Shown piece by piece: positions 34,006 through 43,079 of a DNA stretch of 64,000 nt (positions are counted from its first letter, which is position 1; the number at the start of each line of letters is the position of its first letter). Position numbers and translations under genes: made by a program. Under the pieces are notes generated by a model that was not told where the DNA came from, ran no database searches, and worked only from the letters and a program-made list of their open reading frames with translations. This DNA comes from JBOFBH01 sp051657715 (GTDB taxonomy: Bacteria > Actinomycetota > Actinomycetes > Actinomycetales > Angustibacteraceae): NCBI GenBank assembly GCA_051657715.1, contig JBOFLF010000015.1, forward strand, positions 1 through 64,000, written 5' to 3'.

Positions 34006-35526
34006 CTAGTCGCAATTGCGGGGGGCCGCGTCGAGGACGACTACCGTCCCTCCAGCCGGCCTGGTTGACCAGGTGACCGTGCCACGCAACTCGCTCGCGA
34101 GGGACTGGACGATCTGACTGCCGAGGCCACCCGAAGGGGGCCGTGAGCTGGAGCCGACCTCGACCGACGACTCCGGCAGGCCATGGCCGTCATCGGTGAC
34201 CTCGACGATCAAGCGGTCCTCGTCAGTCCCCTCGGCGGTACGTTCCGCCCGGACCGAGACGGTTCCAGCGCGTTCCCGCATTCCGTGCTCGACAGCGTTC
34301 TGCACCAACTCGCTCAGGATCAGCGAGAGGGCCGTCGCGTCCTCCGCTCGCAACCGACCGAAGGTGCCCCGCACGGTGGCCCGAACCGGGTGCTCAGCCG
34401 AGCGGGCCACCTCGACCAACGGGGGTAGTCCCCGGCGAGCGACCTCGCCGAAGTCGACCACTGCCTCATGGCTGCTGGACAGCGCCTCGTGTACCAGGGC
34501 GATGGCCTCGACCCGACGTTCCGCCTGGGCCAAGGCGGCCTGCGCTCGGCCATCACCACCACCGCCACCGCCACCGCCGTCCACCCGCCGCGACTGCAAC
34601 CGCAGCAACGCGGCCACGGTCTGCAGGTTGTTCTTCACCCGATGGTGGATCTCCCGAATGATGGCGTCCTTGGACAACAGCTCCTGCTCGCTGCGACGCA
34701 GTTCGGTGACGTCCCGCACCAGCAGCAGAGCACCGATCCGGTCCTGCGATCGCAGCAGCGGAATGGCTCGCAGGCTGAGCGTCGCGGAACTTCCTTCAAC
34801 ATCGACCCGCCACGGCGCCTTGCCCAGGAGCACGAGCGGCAGGCTCTCGTCTACCGCACCTCGCCGCCGCAACAGCGGGGTGGTGATCTCGGCGAGCGAT
34901 TGGCCGGTGAGCGGCTGTCCACGACCCAACCGGTGAAATGCGGACACGGCGTTCGGGCTGGCGTACCGCACGACACCCGACACGTCCAGGCGGACCAGGC
35001 CGTCGCCGACCCGAGGCGCACCCCGGCGGGTCCCGGTCGGCGCGCCTCGTTGGGGGAACTGGCCGCTGGAGACCATCGCGATCAGCAGGTCCGCGCACTC
35101 CAGGTAGGTCAGCTCCAGAGAACTGGGCACCCTGGTCGTCGCAAGGTCGGTATGCCGGGTCAGCACCGCGATCACCTGACCGCGGTGCACCACGGGGACT
35201 GCTTGCTCTCGGCTCCGGTGGTCCGCGTCGGTGTGCATCGGCGGCTGCGGGCTGGATGGCGTACGTTGGGCGGCCTCGTCGATCTCCGGTCGGTGGTGGG
35301 CTGGGATCACCCCGCCGACCACGTCCTCCACGAACACGGTGGCTCCGGTCGTCGGCCGCACATGGCCCACCGCCAGCCATCCGTCCGAAACCGCGACCCA
35401 CAGCACGAGATCCGCGAATGACAGATCGGACAGGAGCTGCCAGTCACCGACGAGCAGGCGCAGCCACTCGACATCCTCGGCGTGCAGGTCAGTGCGACCT
35501 TGGACCAACTCTGGCAATGACGGCAC
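34006..35526 (-). CDS. pdtaS: Cytosolic sensor histidine kinase PdtaS
   Basis: 506 residues from the GTG at 35526, which gives the family N-terminus (LPELVQGRTDL, then VGDWQLLSDLSFADLVLWV). A GAF-like domain (about 20-150) and a PAS-like domain (about 175-275) precede a HisKA_2 domain with EIHHRVKNNLQ (phospho-acceptor probably H294) and an HATPase domain (ELVQNAVEHG, DDGHGLP). It phosphorylates the ANTAR antiterminator PdtaR, which is not in this window. An eight-Gly run (317-324) interrupts the region after the first helix. It lies 13 bp after the GDH stop. Confidence 0.92.
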   Translation of the reverse strand: MPSLPELVQGRTDLHAEDVEWLRLLVGDWQLLSDLSFADLVLWVAVSDGWLAVGHVRPTTGATVFVEDVVGGVIPAHHRPEIDEAAQRTPSSPQPPMHTDADHRSREQAVPVVHRGQVIAVLTRHTDLATTRVPSSLELTYLECADLLIAMVSSGQFPQRGAPTGTRRGAPRVGDGLVRLDVSGVVRYASPNAVSAFHRLGRGQPLTGQSLAEITTPLLRRRGAVDESLPLVLLGKAPWRVDVEGSSATLSLRAIPLLRSQDRIGALLLVRDVTELRRSEQELLSKDAIIREIHHRVKNNLQTVAALLRLQSRRVDGGGGGGGGDGRAQAALAQAERRVEAIALVHEALSSSHEAVVDFGEVARRGLPPLVEVARSAEHPVRATVRGTFGRLRAEDATALSLILSELVQNAVEHGMRERAGTVSVRAERTAEGTDEDRLIVEVTDDGHGLPESSVEVGSSSRPPSGGLGSQIVQSLASELRGTVTWSTRPAGGTVVVLDAAPRNCD

Positions 35527-35539
35527 GGTTTGCTTCCGA

Positions 35540-38500
35540 TCAGCCGGACGTGGTGCTGCGCACCACTCCACGCAGGGCGCGGAGCGCCACCGACAGCGCG
35601 GATATCCCGGCGTGGTCCGACTGGCGCACCTCACTGATCATCTCTCGCACCCGGTCCAACGCCTCACGGTTGACCGCCTCCCACGCCGCGAGCTGCGATC
35701 GCGGATCCTGGGCCTGGCCATCACCACGGCCGGTGTTGCGGAGTACGGAGGTGGTGAGCTGTTCCAGCACCAGGTAGAGGTCGTAGCGCAGGGCCGCTCG
35801 CGCCAGCGCGTCCCACCGGTCACCGCGGGGTAGCCGGGTGATCATGGCGAGCATGGCGTCCACGCCGAATCGCTCGGACACCACGAAGTACAGCGGCGCC
35901 ACCCGCTGCGCTGGAGTGCCGGTGGCGCGAGAGACCTCGGTGATGTCCAGCAAGGCGTAGCAATCCAGCAGGACCGCGGTCCGGCCGGCCAGGTCGGCCG
36001 GAACTCCGAGCTCGATGAACTCCTGCTGGCGATCGGCCCACCGCTGGCGCTCCGCGCCGACCAACAGCCGTGGCACGTCACCGCGCAACGCCGACACCAC
36101 GGGGGCGAACCGGTCGATCTCCGCCGCGATGTCGGTGATGGTGGGGCGGGACTGCAGCAGCCACCGCACGGCGCGGTCGATCAACCGACGGAACTCCAGG
36201 TACACCGCGGTCTGGGCTCGGGTGGGCACCCGGTTGTCCAGCGCCTCGACCTCCGCGACGAAACCGGTGAGGTCGAACACCTCGCGCGCCACCACGTACG
36301 CCCGGGCGACCTGGACCGGCGTGGCCGCGATCTCCTCCTGAAGCCGGAACGCGAAGGTGATACCTCCCCGGTTCACCAGGTTGTTCACCAGGACGGTGGT
36401 GATGATCTGCCGACGCAGCGGGTGTTGGTCCAACCGGTCGCCGTACCGCCGGACCAGCTCAGCCGGAAAGTACGAGCGCAGCATCGTGGCGAACCACGGG
36501 TCGTCCGGCAGCTCGCTGGCCAGCAGCTGGTCACCCAGGGTGTTCTTGGCGTAGGCGACCAACACCGAGAACTCGGGCGAGGTCAAGCCCAGACCCGCCT
36601 CCTGCCGGCGGGCGATCTGCGCGTCGCTGGGCAGGAACTCCAGCTCGCGGTTCAGCTGACCGCTGCTCACCAGCGCCCGGATGAGCCGCTGGTGCACCGA
36701 CATCATGGCGTGCGCCTGCTCCCGGGCATTCCCGAGCAGCACGTTCTGCTCATAGTTGTCTCGCAGCACCAGGCTCGCCACGTCGTCGGTCATCGACGCG
36801 AGCAGGCCGCCTCGCTGCTCGAGCGTCAGGCCGCCGTCCGCCAGCACGGCGCTAAGCAGGATCTTGATGTTGACCTCGTGGTCCGAGGTGTCCACCCCGG
36901 CTGAGTTGTCGATCGCGTCGGTGTTCACCCGCACCCCGTGCGACGCTGCTTCGATCCGACCCAGTTGAGTCAGGCCGAGGTTGCCGCCTTCGCCGACGAC
37001 GCGGCAGCGCAGCTCGCTGCCATTCACCCGGATCAGGTCGTTGGCGCGGTCACCGGCGTCCGCGGCACCTTCCGCGGACGACTTGACGTACGTGCCGATC
37101 CCGCCGTTCCACAGCAGGTCCACTGGCGCCACCAGGATGGCCCGCAGCAGATCAGTGGGGATCAGCCGGACCGGTTGGTCGGTCGCCGCGCCCGGCTGCA
37201 GGGGGATACCGAGGATCTGAGCAATCTGCGGGCTGACCGGGATCGCCTTGGCCGAGCGGGGCCACACCCCACCACCGGAGCTGATCAGCGACCTGTCGTA
37301 GTCATCCCACGACGAGCTCGGCAGCTCGAACAGCCGGCGCCGCTCGGCGTGGGACACCGCGGGATCCGGGTCCGGGTCGAGGAACACGTGCCGGTGGTCG
37401 AACGCGGCCACCAACCGGATGTGCCGGGACAGCAGCATCCCGTTGCCGAACACGTCACCACTCATGTCACCGACGCCGACCACGGTGACGTCCTCGGTCT
37501 GCGTGTCCAGGCCGAGTTCTCGAAAGTGCCGCTTCACCGACTCCCAGGCACCGCGGGCCGTGATGCCCATCGCCTTGTGGTCGTAGCCGGCAGAACCCCC
37601 GGAGGCGAACGCGTCACCGAGCCAGAACCCGTAGTCCGCGGCCACCTGGTTGGCGATGTCGCTGAACGACGCGGTGCCCTTGTCCGCCGCGACCACCAGG
37701 TAGGTGTCGTCGCCGTCGTACCGGACGAGGCGGGGCGGCGGCACCACGGTGGCGTCGGTTCCCGCACCTGACAGGTTGTCGGTGAGGTCCAGCAGCGCCG
37801 AGATGAACGTGCGGTACGACGCGATGCCCTCGGCCAGGAACGCTTCGCGATCGTTGGGGTCGGGAGGCTGCTTGGTGACGAACCCGCCCTTGGCACCGGT
37901 CGGCACGATGACCGCGTTCTTCACCACCTGCGCCTTGACCAGACCGAGGATCTCCGTGCGGAAGTCCTCCCGGCGGTCGCTCCACCGCAGACCGCCCCGG
38001 GCCACCCGGCCGAACCGCAGGTGCACCCCTTCCACCCGGGGCGAGTACACCCACACCTCGTGCTCCGGCCAGGGGCGCGGCAGCTCGGGAACCGCGTGCG
38101 GGTCGACCTTGAAGGCGAGGTAGGGGCGTGGCAGTCCATGAACGTCCACCTGGAAGTAGGTGGTGCGCACCGTGGCCTGGATCGCGCCGAGCAGCCCGCG
38201 CAGGATCCGGTCGTGGTCGAGGCTGGCAACCTCGTCGAGGCCGGCGGCGATCCGCGTGGCCAACGTTGTGGCCACTGTCTGGCGCTCCGCAAACCCGCCG
38301 ATGGTTCGATCCGGATCGAACCGGGTCTCGAACAGCTCGACCAGCTGCCGGACGCTGTCCACGTTGGCGGCTAGCGCGGACTCGACGTAGGCACGGCTGA
38401 AGGTCAGCCCGCCCTGGCGCAGGTAGGTGACATACGCACGCAGCACGCTGACCTGCCGCCAGGTGAGCCCAGCACCGAGCACCAGCGCGTTGAACCGGTC

Positions 38501-40588
38501 GCTCTCCGCCCGCCCGCTCCACACCGCGGCGAACGCCTCCTGGAAGGTCGTGTGCGCGGAACCGGCCGCTGAGCCGGCACCACGCGTGCGGCTATCGCCA
38601 CAACGCGACCACCCGTCGGGACCCGGGTAGGTGAGGCCAAAATCGTAGACGTACACCCGGCGACCGTCGGTAAGGTCGAGACTGTAAGGACGTTCGTCGG
38701 TGACCTCGACGCCGAGGTCACCAAAGATCGGCAGCACCGCGGTGAGTGATACCGGAGACCGGCGATAGAGCTTGAACCGTCGGTCCGACGGCGGGCTGCC
38801 CGCGGGGTGGTAGAGGGTCGTTCGTGGCTCCTCGAACGCCTCCGTCCCAGGCCCGGCGCTGCCAGCCGAGGCTCGCCCGCCCTCCTCGGGCTCGTCGAGC
38901 AACCCGGCTATGGCTCGAACGTCGAAGACCGCGACGTCCGCCGGGAACGCCTCCTTGAACGCCTCGGGGAAAGCGCCCGCGTAGAGCACGCCGACCCGGG
39001 TGGCCTCCTGCTCGCCCAGCTCGGCCCGGAGCACCTCGGTGAAGTCCTCGTCCCACGTGCGGGTCGCGGCGATCAGGCGCTGCTCCAGCTCGGCGGCGTC
39101 CGTGTCCGGAACCGTCTGGCCCCGAGGCACACGGACCACGAAGTGCAACCGGGCCAGCACCGACTCGGACACCCGGGTGGTGTAGTCGACGCTCTCCCCG
39201 CCGAACGCCTCCTGCAGGATGTCGGCCATCCGCAGCCGCATCTGGGTGGTGTACCGGTCCCGCGGTAGGTACACCAGGCAGGACATGAACCGGCCATAGT
39301 CGTCCCGGCGCAAGAACAACCGTGTCCGGCGGCGCTCCTGCAGGTGCAGCACCGCTGTGGTGATCGCGTATAGATCCTCGACGTTGGTCTGGAACAGCTC
39401 GTCACGCGGGTAGGTCTCGAGGATCTCCAGCAGGTCCTTGCCGCTGTGGCTGTCCGCGGTGAACCCGCTGCGCCGCAACACCTCGCAGACCTTGGCGTCG
39501 ATGACCGGCACCCGCAGCACCGACTCGGTGTACGCCGCGGACGTGAACAAACCGAGGAACCGTCGTTCTCCGACCACGTGCCCGGCGTCGTCGAACCGCT
39601 TGACGCCCACGTAGTCCAGGTATGCCGGGCGGTGCACGGTGGACCGTGAGTTGGCTTTGGTCAGCACCAGGATCCGGGGGTCCCGCGCCCGCGCTCGCGC
39701 CTGTGCCGGCAACCGACCGAAGCTGTCGCTGACCCGTTGATCGTGGCGGAACACCCCCAACCCGGTGCCCGGGACCGCGCACAACTGCTCAGACGAGTCT
39801 GCCGACCCACCTACGGCGGCGCTGTCGGTGAGGGCGGTGCTGTTGGTGCTGTCGGTGAGGGCGTACTCGCGGTACCCGATGAAGGTGAAGTTGCCGTTCG
39901 CGAGCCAGTGCAGCAGCCGCTCGGCCTGCTCGACCTCCGCGCTCGGCACGTGCGGCGGACGGTGCTCCACCAACTCACCCGCTACCCCACGGGCAGCCTC
40001 ACGCATCTTCGACCAGTCCTCGACGACGACCCGGACGTCGTCGAGGACCCGCCGCAGGTCGCCATTGACGGCATCCCGAGCGGCCGGGTTGGTCTCCCGA
40101 TCGACCTCTAGGTGCATCCAGGACTCGCGGACCTGGCCATAGGGCAGCTCGGCGACCAGCTCGCCGGAGTCGAGCACCTCCTGCAGCTCGCCGGTCGCAT
40201 CCCGCCGGACCACCAGCATCGGGTGCACCACCACATGGATCGACCGGCCCGTCCGGTTCAGCTCGGCGGTGACCGAGTCCACTAGGAAGGGCATGTCATC
40301 GGTGACCACCTGGATCACTGTGTGCCCGCCGGACCAGCCGTGCTCATCGTCGGCGGGCGTCAGCACCTGCACCCGGGCCACTCCGACCGGACGGTGCGCC
40401 GCGAGGTCACGGTGGGCGGTTACCGCCCGAAGGAGGTCCTCGGGGCGCCGGGCGAGCAGATCGTCGTCCGGCACGTGGTGGAAGTACCTACCGAGCAGCA
40501 CTCGAGCCTGCGGGAGGCCGGACCGCTCAGCGAGGCGGGCCGTCTCGTCGAGCAGCCGTGCTCTGGACCTCATCGACGACGTCGTCAT
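35540..40588 (-). CDS. gdh: NAD-specific glutamate dehydrogenase, large (180 kDa) type
   Basis: 1682 residues from the ATG at 40588 (AGGGAG Shine-Dalgarno). A long regulatory N-terminus with ACT-like segments precedes the catalytic core, where VPTGAKGGFVTK, GIGTYVKSSAE and VVGEGGNLGLTQLGRIE are the expected substrate and NAD-site motifs. It deaminates glutamate to 2-oxoglutarate and ammonium. In mycobacteria this enzyme is inhibited by GarA, which is not in this window. Residues about 242-256 hold a short in-frame duplication. Confidence 0.94.
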   Translation of the reverse strand: MTTSSMRSRARLLDETARLAERSGLPQARVLLGRYFHHVPDDDLLARRPEDLLRAVTAHRDLAAHRPVGVARVQVLTPADDEHGWSGGHTVIQVVTDDMPFLVDSVTAELNRTGRSIHVVVHPMLVVRRDATGELQEVLDSGELVAELPYGQVRESWMHLEVDRETNPAARDAVNGDLRRVLDDVRVVVEDWSKMREAARGVAGELVEHRPPHVPSAEVEQAERLLHWLANGNFTFIGYREYALTDSTNSTALTDSAAVGGSADSSEQLCAVPGTGLGVFRHDQRVSDSFGRLPAQARARARDPRILVLTKANSRSTVHRPAYLDYVGVKRFDDAGHVVGERRFLGLFTSAAYTESVLRVPVIDAKVCEVLRRSGFTADSHSGKDLLEILETYPRDELFQTNVEDLYAITTAVLHLQERRRTRLFLRRDDYGRFMSCLVYLPRDRYTTQMRLRMADILQEAFGGESVDYTTRVSESVLARLHFVVRVPRGQTVPDTDAAELEQRLIAATRTWDEDFTEVLRAELGEQEATRVGVLYAGAFPEAFKEAFPADVAVFDVRAIAGLLDEPEEGGRASAGSAGPGTEAFEEPRTTLYHPAGSPPSDRRFKLYRRSPVSLTAVLPIFGDLGVEVTDERPYSLDLTDGRRVYVYDFGLTYPGPDGWSRCGDSRTRGAGSAAGSAHTTFQEAFAAVWSGRAESDRFNALVLGAGLTWRQVSVLRAYVTYLRQGGLTFSRAYVESALAANVDSVRQLVELFETRFDPDRTIGGFAERQTVATTLATRIAAGLDEVASLDHDRILRGLLGAIQATVRTTYFQVDVHGLPRPYLAFKVDPHAVPELPRPWPEHEVWVYSPRVEGVHLRFGRVARGGLRWSDRREDFRTEILGLVKAQVVKNAVIVPTGAKGGFVTKQPPDPNDREAFLAEGIASYRTFISALLDLTDNLSGAGTDATVVPPPRLVRYDGDDTYLVVAADKGTASFSDIANQVAADYGFWLGDAFASGGSAGYDHKAMGITARGAWESVKRHFRELGLDTQTEDVTVVGVGDMSGDVFGNGMLLSRHIRLVAAFDHRHVFLDPDPDPAVSHAERRRLFELPSSSWDDYDRSLISSGGGVWPRSAKAIPVSPQIAQILGIPLQPGAATDQPVRLIPTDLLRAILVAPVDLLWNGGIGTYVKSSAEGAADAGDRANDLIRVNGSELRCRVVGEGGNLGLTQLGRIEAASHGVRVNTDAIDNSAGVDTSDHEVNIKILLSAVLADGGLTLEQRGGLLASMTDDVASLVLRDNYEQNVLLGNAREQAHAMMSVHQRLIRALVSSGQLNRELEFLPSDAQIARRQEAGLGLTSPEFSVLVAYAKNTLGDQLLASELPDDPWFATMLRSYFPAELVRRYGDRLDQHPLRRQIITTVLVNNLVNRGGITFAFRLQEEIAATPVQVARAYVVAREVFDLTGFVAEVEALDNRVPTRAQTAVYLEFRRLIDRAVRWLLQSRPTITDIAAEIDRFAPVVSALRGDVPRLLVGAERQRWADRQQEFIELGVPADLAGRTAVLLDCYALLDITEVSRATGTPAQRVAPLYFVVSERFGVDAMLAMITRLPRGDRWDALARAALRYDLYLVLEQLTTSVLRNTGRGDGQAQDPRSQLAAWEAVNREALDRVREMISEVRQSDHAGISALSVALRALRGVVRSTTSG
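39821..39863 (-). repeat. In-frame 27-bp-period duplication in gdh
   Basis: Two identical 16-bp blocks with a 27-bp period encode repeated ALTDS in the GDH N-terminal region. Confidence 0.85.
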
Positions 40589-40777
40589 GACTCCCTGGCC
40601 CTCGGTCCGAAACCCTGGACGACCCGATGGCCCGACGCGCACCACCGCCATCGATCACGCCCCGGCTGACCCTACTCGGACGACTGCTTCGACGCCGCTC
40701 GATCCACCGGCGGAGAACCCGCCCGATCCCACCGGCGGAGAACCTCAGGACGGCGAGCTGAACCGGCCGCGCCTGCC

Positions 40778-41704
40778 TCACAGAAGACCGCGCAGCTCCC
40801 AGAGCATCGGGTAGAACCGCAACCCCAACCGGGACCGCAGGTATGGCGCGCCGGACGACCCACCGGTACCAGACTTGGTCCCGATCTGCCGCTCGACCAT
40901 GGCGACGTGCCGAGCCCGCCAGGCCGCCTGGGCCTGGTCGTGCCGCAGGAGCCCCTCGCCGAGCTCCCAGAGCTGGTCGTACCGAGCGCGGTCCCGGGCC
41001 ACGGCGAGCAGCGAGGCCTGGACGTCGTCGTCGTCGGTTGCCAGGCCGGCGTCTCGCAGCACGACCAGGTAGGCGTCCCACACGGTGGGCTCGGCAAGCC
41101 GGCGCTCCAGCCGAACCCGCTCATCGGCGGTGAGCCCCCGCAGCCGACGCAAGAAACCCCGGTCCTGGTGGCCGCTGAGGAACTCCAGCTCCCGGAACTG
41201 CACCGACTGGAACCCGCTGGCCGGGGCCAGTCGGTGCCGGAACTCCAAAAAGTCCTGCGGTGTCATGGTCTCCAGGACGTCCACCTGATGCACCAGCACG
41301 TCCTCGATGGTGGTCACCCGGCTCAGCAGGTGCCGAGCCCACCACAGACGTCCATCGATCATCGCGTCCCGGGCACCTTCGAGCTCGTGCAGCAGCTGCT
41401 TGAACCACAGCTCGTACACCTGGTGGACGACGACGAACAGCAGCTCGTCGTGCGCGGGTGGGTCGCTTTGGGGCACCTGCTGGTCGAGCAGTCCGGGCAA
41501 CCGCAGGTACGAGCCGTAGGTGAGCCGTCCACCCTCCTCGCCGAAGGCGCGCCCTCGGTCGGAGCCAGCGTCGGGGCCGGAGCCAGCGTCGGGACGGGAG
41601 CCAGCGTCGGGACGGGAGCCAGCGTCGGGGTCGGGGTCGGAGCCGGAGCCGGAGCCAGCCGGTGGCTCATCCGCCACCGGCACCCACGTGTCGTCGGGCT
41701 CCAT
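40778..41704 (-). CDS. kynA: Tryptophan 2,3-dioxygenase
   Basis: 308 residues from the ATG at 41704. The core begins at LTYGSYLRLPGLLDQQ. HDELLFVVVHQVYELWFKQ, VTTIEDVLVHQVDVLETMTPQDFLEFR and ASGFQSVQFRELEFLSG are the classic haem and substrate-site motifs. It opens the indole ring of tryptophan to N-formylkynurenine. No other kynurenine gene lies in the window. Residues 25-48 are a tandem repeat ahead of the fold. Confidence 0.95.
   Translation of the reverse strand: MEPDDTWVPVADEPPAGSGSGSDPDPDAGSRPDAGSRPDAGSGPDAGSDRGRAFGEEGGRLTYGSYLRLPGLLDQQVPQSDPPAHDELLFVVVHQVYELWFKQLLHELEGARDAMIDGRLWWARHLLSRVTTIEDVLVHQVDVLETMTPQDFLEFRHRLAPASGFQSVQFRELEFLSGHQDRGFLRRLRGLTADERVRLERRLAEPTVWDAYLVVLRDAGLATDDDDVQASLLAVARDRARYDQLWELGEGLLRHDQAQAAWRARHVAMVERQIGTKSGTGGSSGAPYLRSRLGLRFYPMLWELRGLL
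41561..41632 (-). repeat. In-frame 18-bp tandem repeat (x4) in kynA
   Basis: Four 18-bp units encode repeats of the hexapeptide type PDAGSR in the N-terminal extension of tryptophan dioxygenase, before the conserved fold. Confidence 0.92.
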
Positions 41705-41824
41705 GGCCCCGTAGCGTAGGCGCGCGCTCCGGGTCATCGGAGCCGGAGCGCCGGACCGGCGAGATCGCACCTGCGGGAACGGGTGGGAGATCGCCTCCGC
41801 AGAAACAGATCAGGAGCAGACCTC

Positions 41825-42319
41825 GTGCACTTCACCGCCGCCATCGAGTACCGGGCCAACGTCGAGCAGGTGTTCGCGATGATCACCGACCAGAGCTTCC
41901 AAGAAGAGGTGTGCCGACGTACCGGCGCCCTGGAGCACACGGTTCAGATCAGCCAAGACCACGACGGCGGGGTGTCCATCACCACGGTGCGGGTGCTGCC
42001 GTCCGACCCGCTGCCGGACTTCGCTCGACGATTCGTCGGCGACACCCTGTCGGTACGCCGGGTGGACACCTGGGGCGCCCCGTCGGTCGACGGCACCCGG
42101 CGCGGCGACCTGCTGGTGGAGATCACCGGCGCTCCGGTGCGGCTGATCGGCGGCGTCGCCTTGACCACCGATGGCGAGCTGACCCGGGTGGGGGTCACAG
42201 GTGACCTCAAAGCGTCCGTGCCGCTGGTGGGCGGCAAGATCGAGCAGGCCACCGAGCGTCCGATCCGGATGGCGATCGCCAAGGAGCAGGAGGTGGGCAA
42301 GTCCTGGCTGGCCCACTGA
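41825..42319 (+). CDS. DUF2505 family protein
   Basis: 164 residues. VHFTAAIEYRANVEQVFAMITDQSFQEEVC at the N-terminus, then a beta-rich body and KASVPLVGGKIEQATERPI near the end, as in the START/SRPBCC-like DUF2505 family of actinobacteria. AGGAG at 41811-41815 supports the GTG start. Ligand unknown. Confidence 0.85.
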   Translation: MHFTAAIEYRANVEQVFAMITDQSFQEEVCRRTGALEHTVQISQDHDGGVSITTVRVLPSDPLPDFARRFVGDTLSVRRVDTWGAPSVDGTRRGDLLVEITGAPVRLIGGVALTTDGELTRVGVTGDLKASVPLVGGKIEQATERPIRMAIAKEQEVGKSWLAH

Positions 42320-42357
42320 CCGTTGCTGACGACCGCTTGCCGCTGACGACTGTCCGG

Positions 42358-42732
42358 TCAGCGAGGTCGGCGGATCTGCCGCACCCGTGCGGACCGGCCC
42401 CACGCCGTGTCAGCCGTCCAGACCACGGCGTCTAGGCGATCGGCGGTGGCCAGGCACAGCCGGTCTGCCAGCGAGAGCGCGCCATCGCAGACCCACTGCT
42501 CGGCAGCGTCCTCGGCGTCCTCGAGCAGCACCGGCTCAACCTGGAGCCCGTAGCTCAGCAACAGGGCGCGCGACAGGGACCAATCACCCCCGTGCTGGCG
42601 CACCTTCTGCGCCACCTCGGCCCAGTTCGCCGCGCTACATCGGCCACCGGTTTCGAGCTCCCGCATGACGACCTGAGAGCCCTTCTCCCGCTTCAGGAAG
42701 CACAGCAGCGCGGATGAGTCGAACAGGTTCAC
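42358..42732 (-). CDS. vapC: VapC-type PIN-domain toxin (module 1)
   Basis: 124 residues. The four acidic PIN residues are in place: D5 (LFDSSA), E39 (NWAEV), D90 (LADRLCLA) and D108 (WTAD). It is a probable site-specific endoribonuclease. It lies 15 bp after its antitoxin gene. Confidence 0.9.
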   Translation of the reverse strand: MNLFDSSALLCFLKREKGSQVVMRELETGGRCSAANWAEVAQKVRQHGGDWSLSRALLLSYGLQVEPVLLEDAEDAAEQWVCDGALSLADRLCLATADRLDAVVWTADTAWGRSARVRQIRRPR

Positions 42733-42747
42733 CTCGACTGCCTCGGC

Positions 42748-42987
42748 TCAATCGCCCTGCGCGGCTGCTGCGCGCCGCTCGGCGAGCAGCGCACCGACGA
42801 GGTCGTGCCCGTCCAAGTCCTCCTGAACCATGTGGGCCAGCTGTTCCCTGGTGACGAGCACCAGACCGCGCGAGGTCTCGAGAAGCACGATCGTCGCGCC
42901 AGTGTCGAGATGCATCCGGTGACGCAGGGGGGCGGGTAGGACCAAACGGCCACGATCTCCCATCGTCACCGTGTATGTCCCACCCAT
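42748..42987 (-). CDS. vapB: VapB-type AbrB-fold antitoxin (module 1)
   Basis: 79 residues. YTVTMGDRGRLVLPAPLRHRMHLDTGATIVLLE is a SpoVT/AbrB swapped-hairpin DNA-binding domain. The C-terminal helical tail should cover the VapC active site. Such antitoxins repress their own operon. Confidence 0.88.
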   Translation of the reverse strand: MGGTYTVTMGDRGRLVLPAPLRHRMHLDTGATIVLLETSRGLVLVTREQLAHMVQEDLDGHDLVGALLAERRAAAAQGD

Positions 42988-42993
42988 GACGTC

Positions 42994-42999
42994 AATGTA
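42994..42999 (-). promoter_or_regulatory. -10 hexamer TACATT, leaderless start of vapB (module 1)
   Basis: TACATT ends exactly six bases before the ATG at 42987 with no Shine-Dalgarno. The same hexamer and spacing precede the second vapB. Confidence 0.55.
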
Positions 43000-43079
43000 C
43001 CACTGAGGGGTGGTGCTGCTGAGACCACCGAGCCAGCTGAACCACGGACGGCTCCGAACCGCGGTGCGAGAATGTCCTG

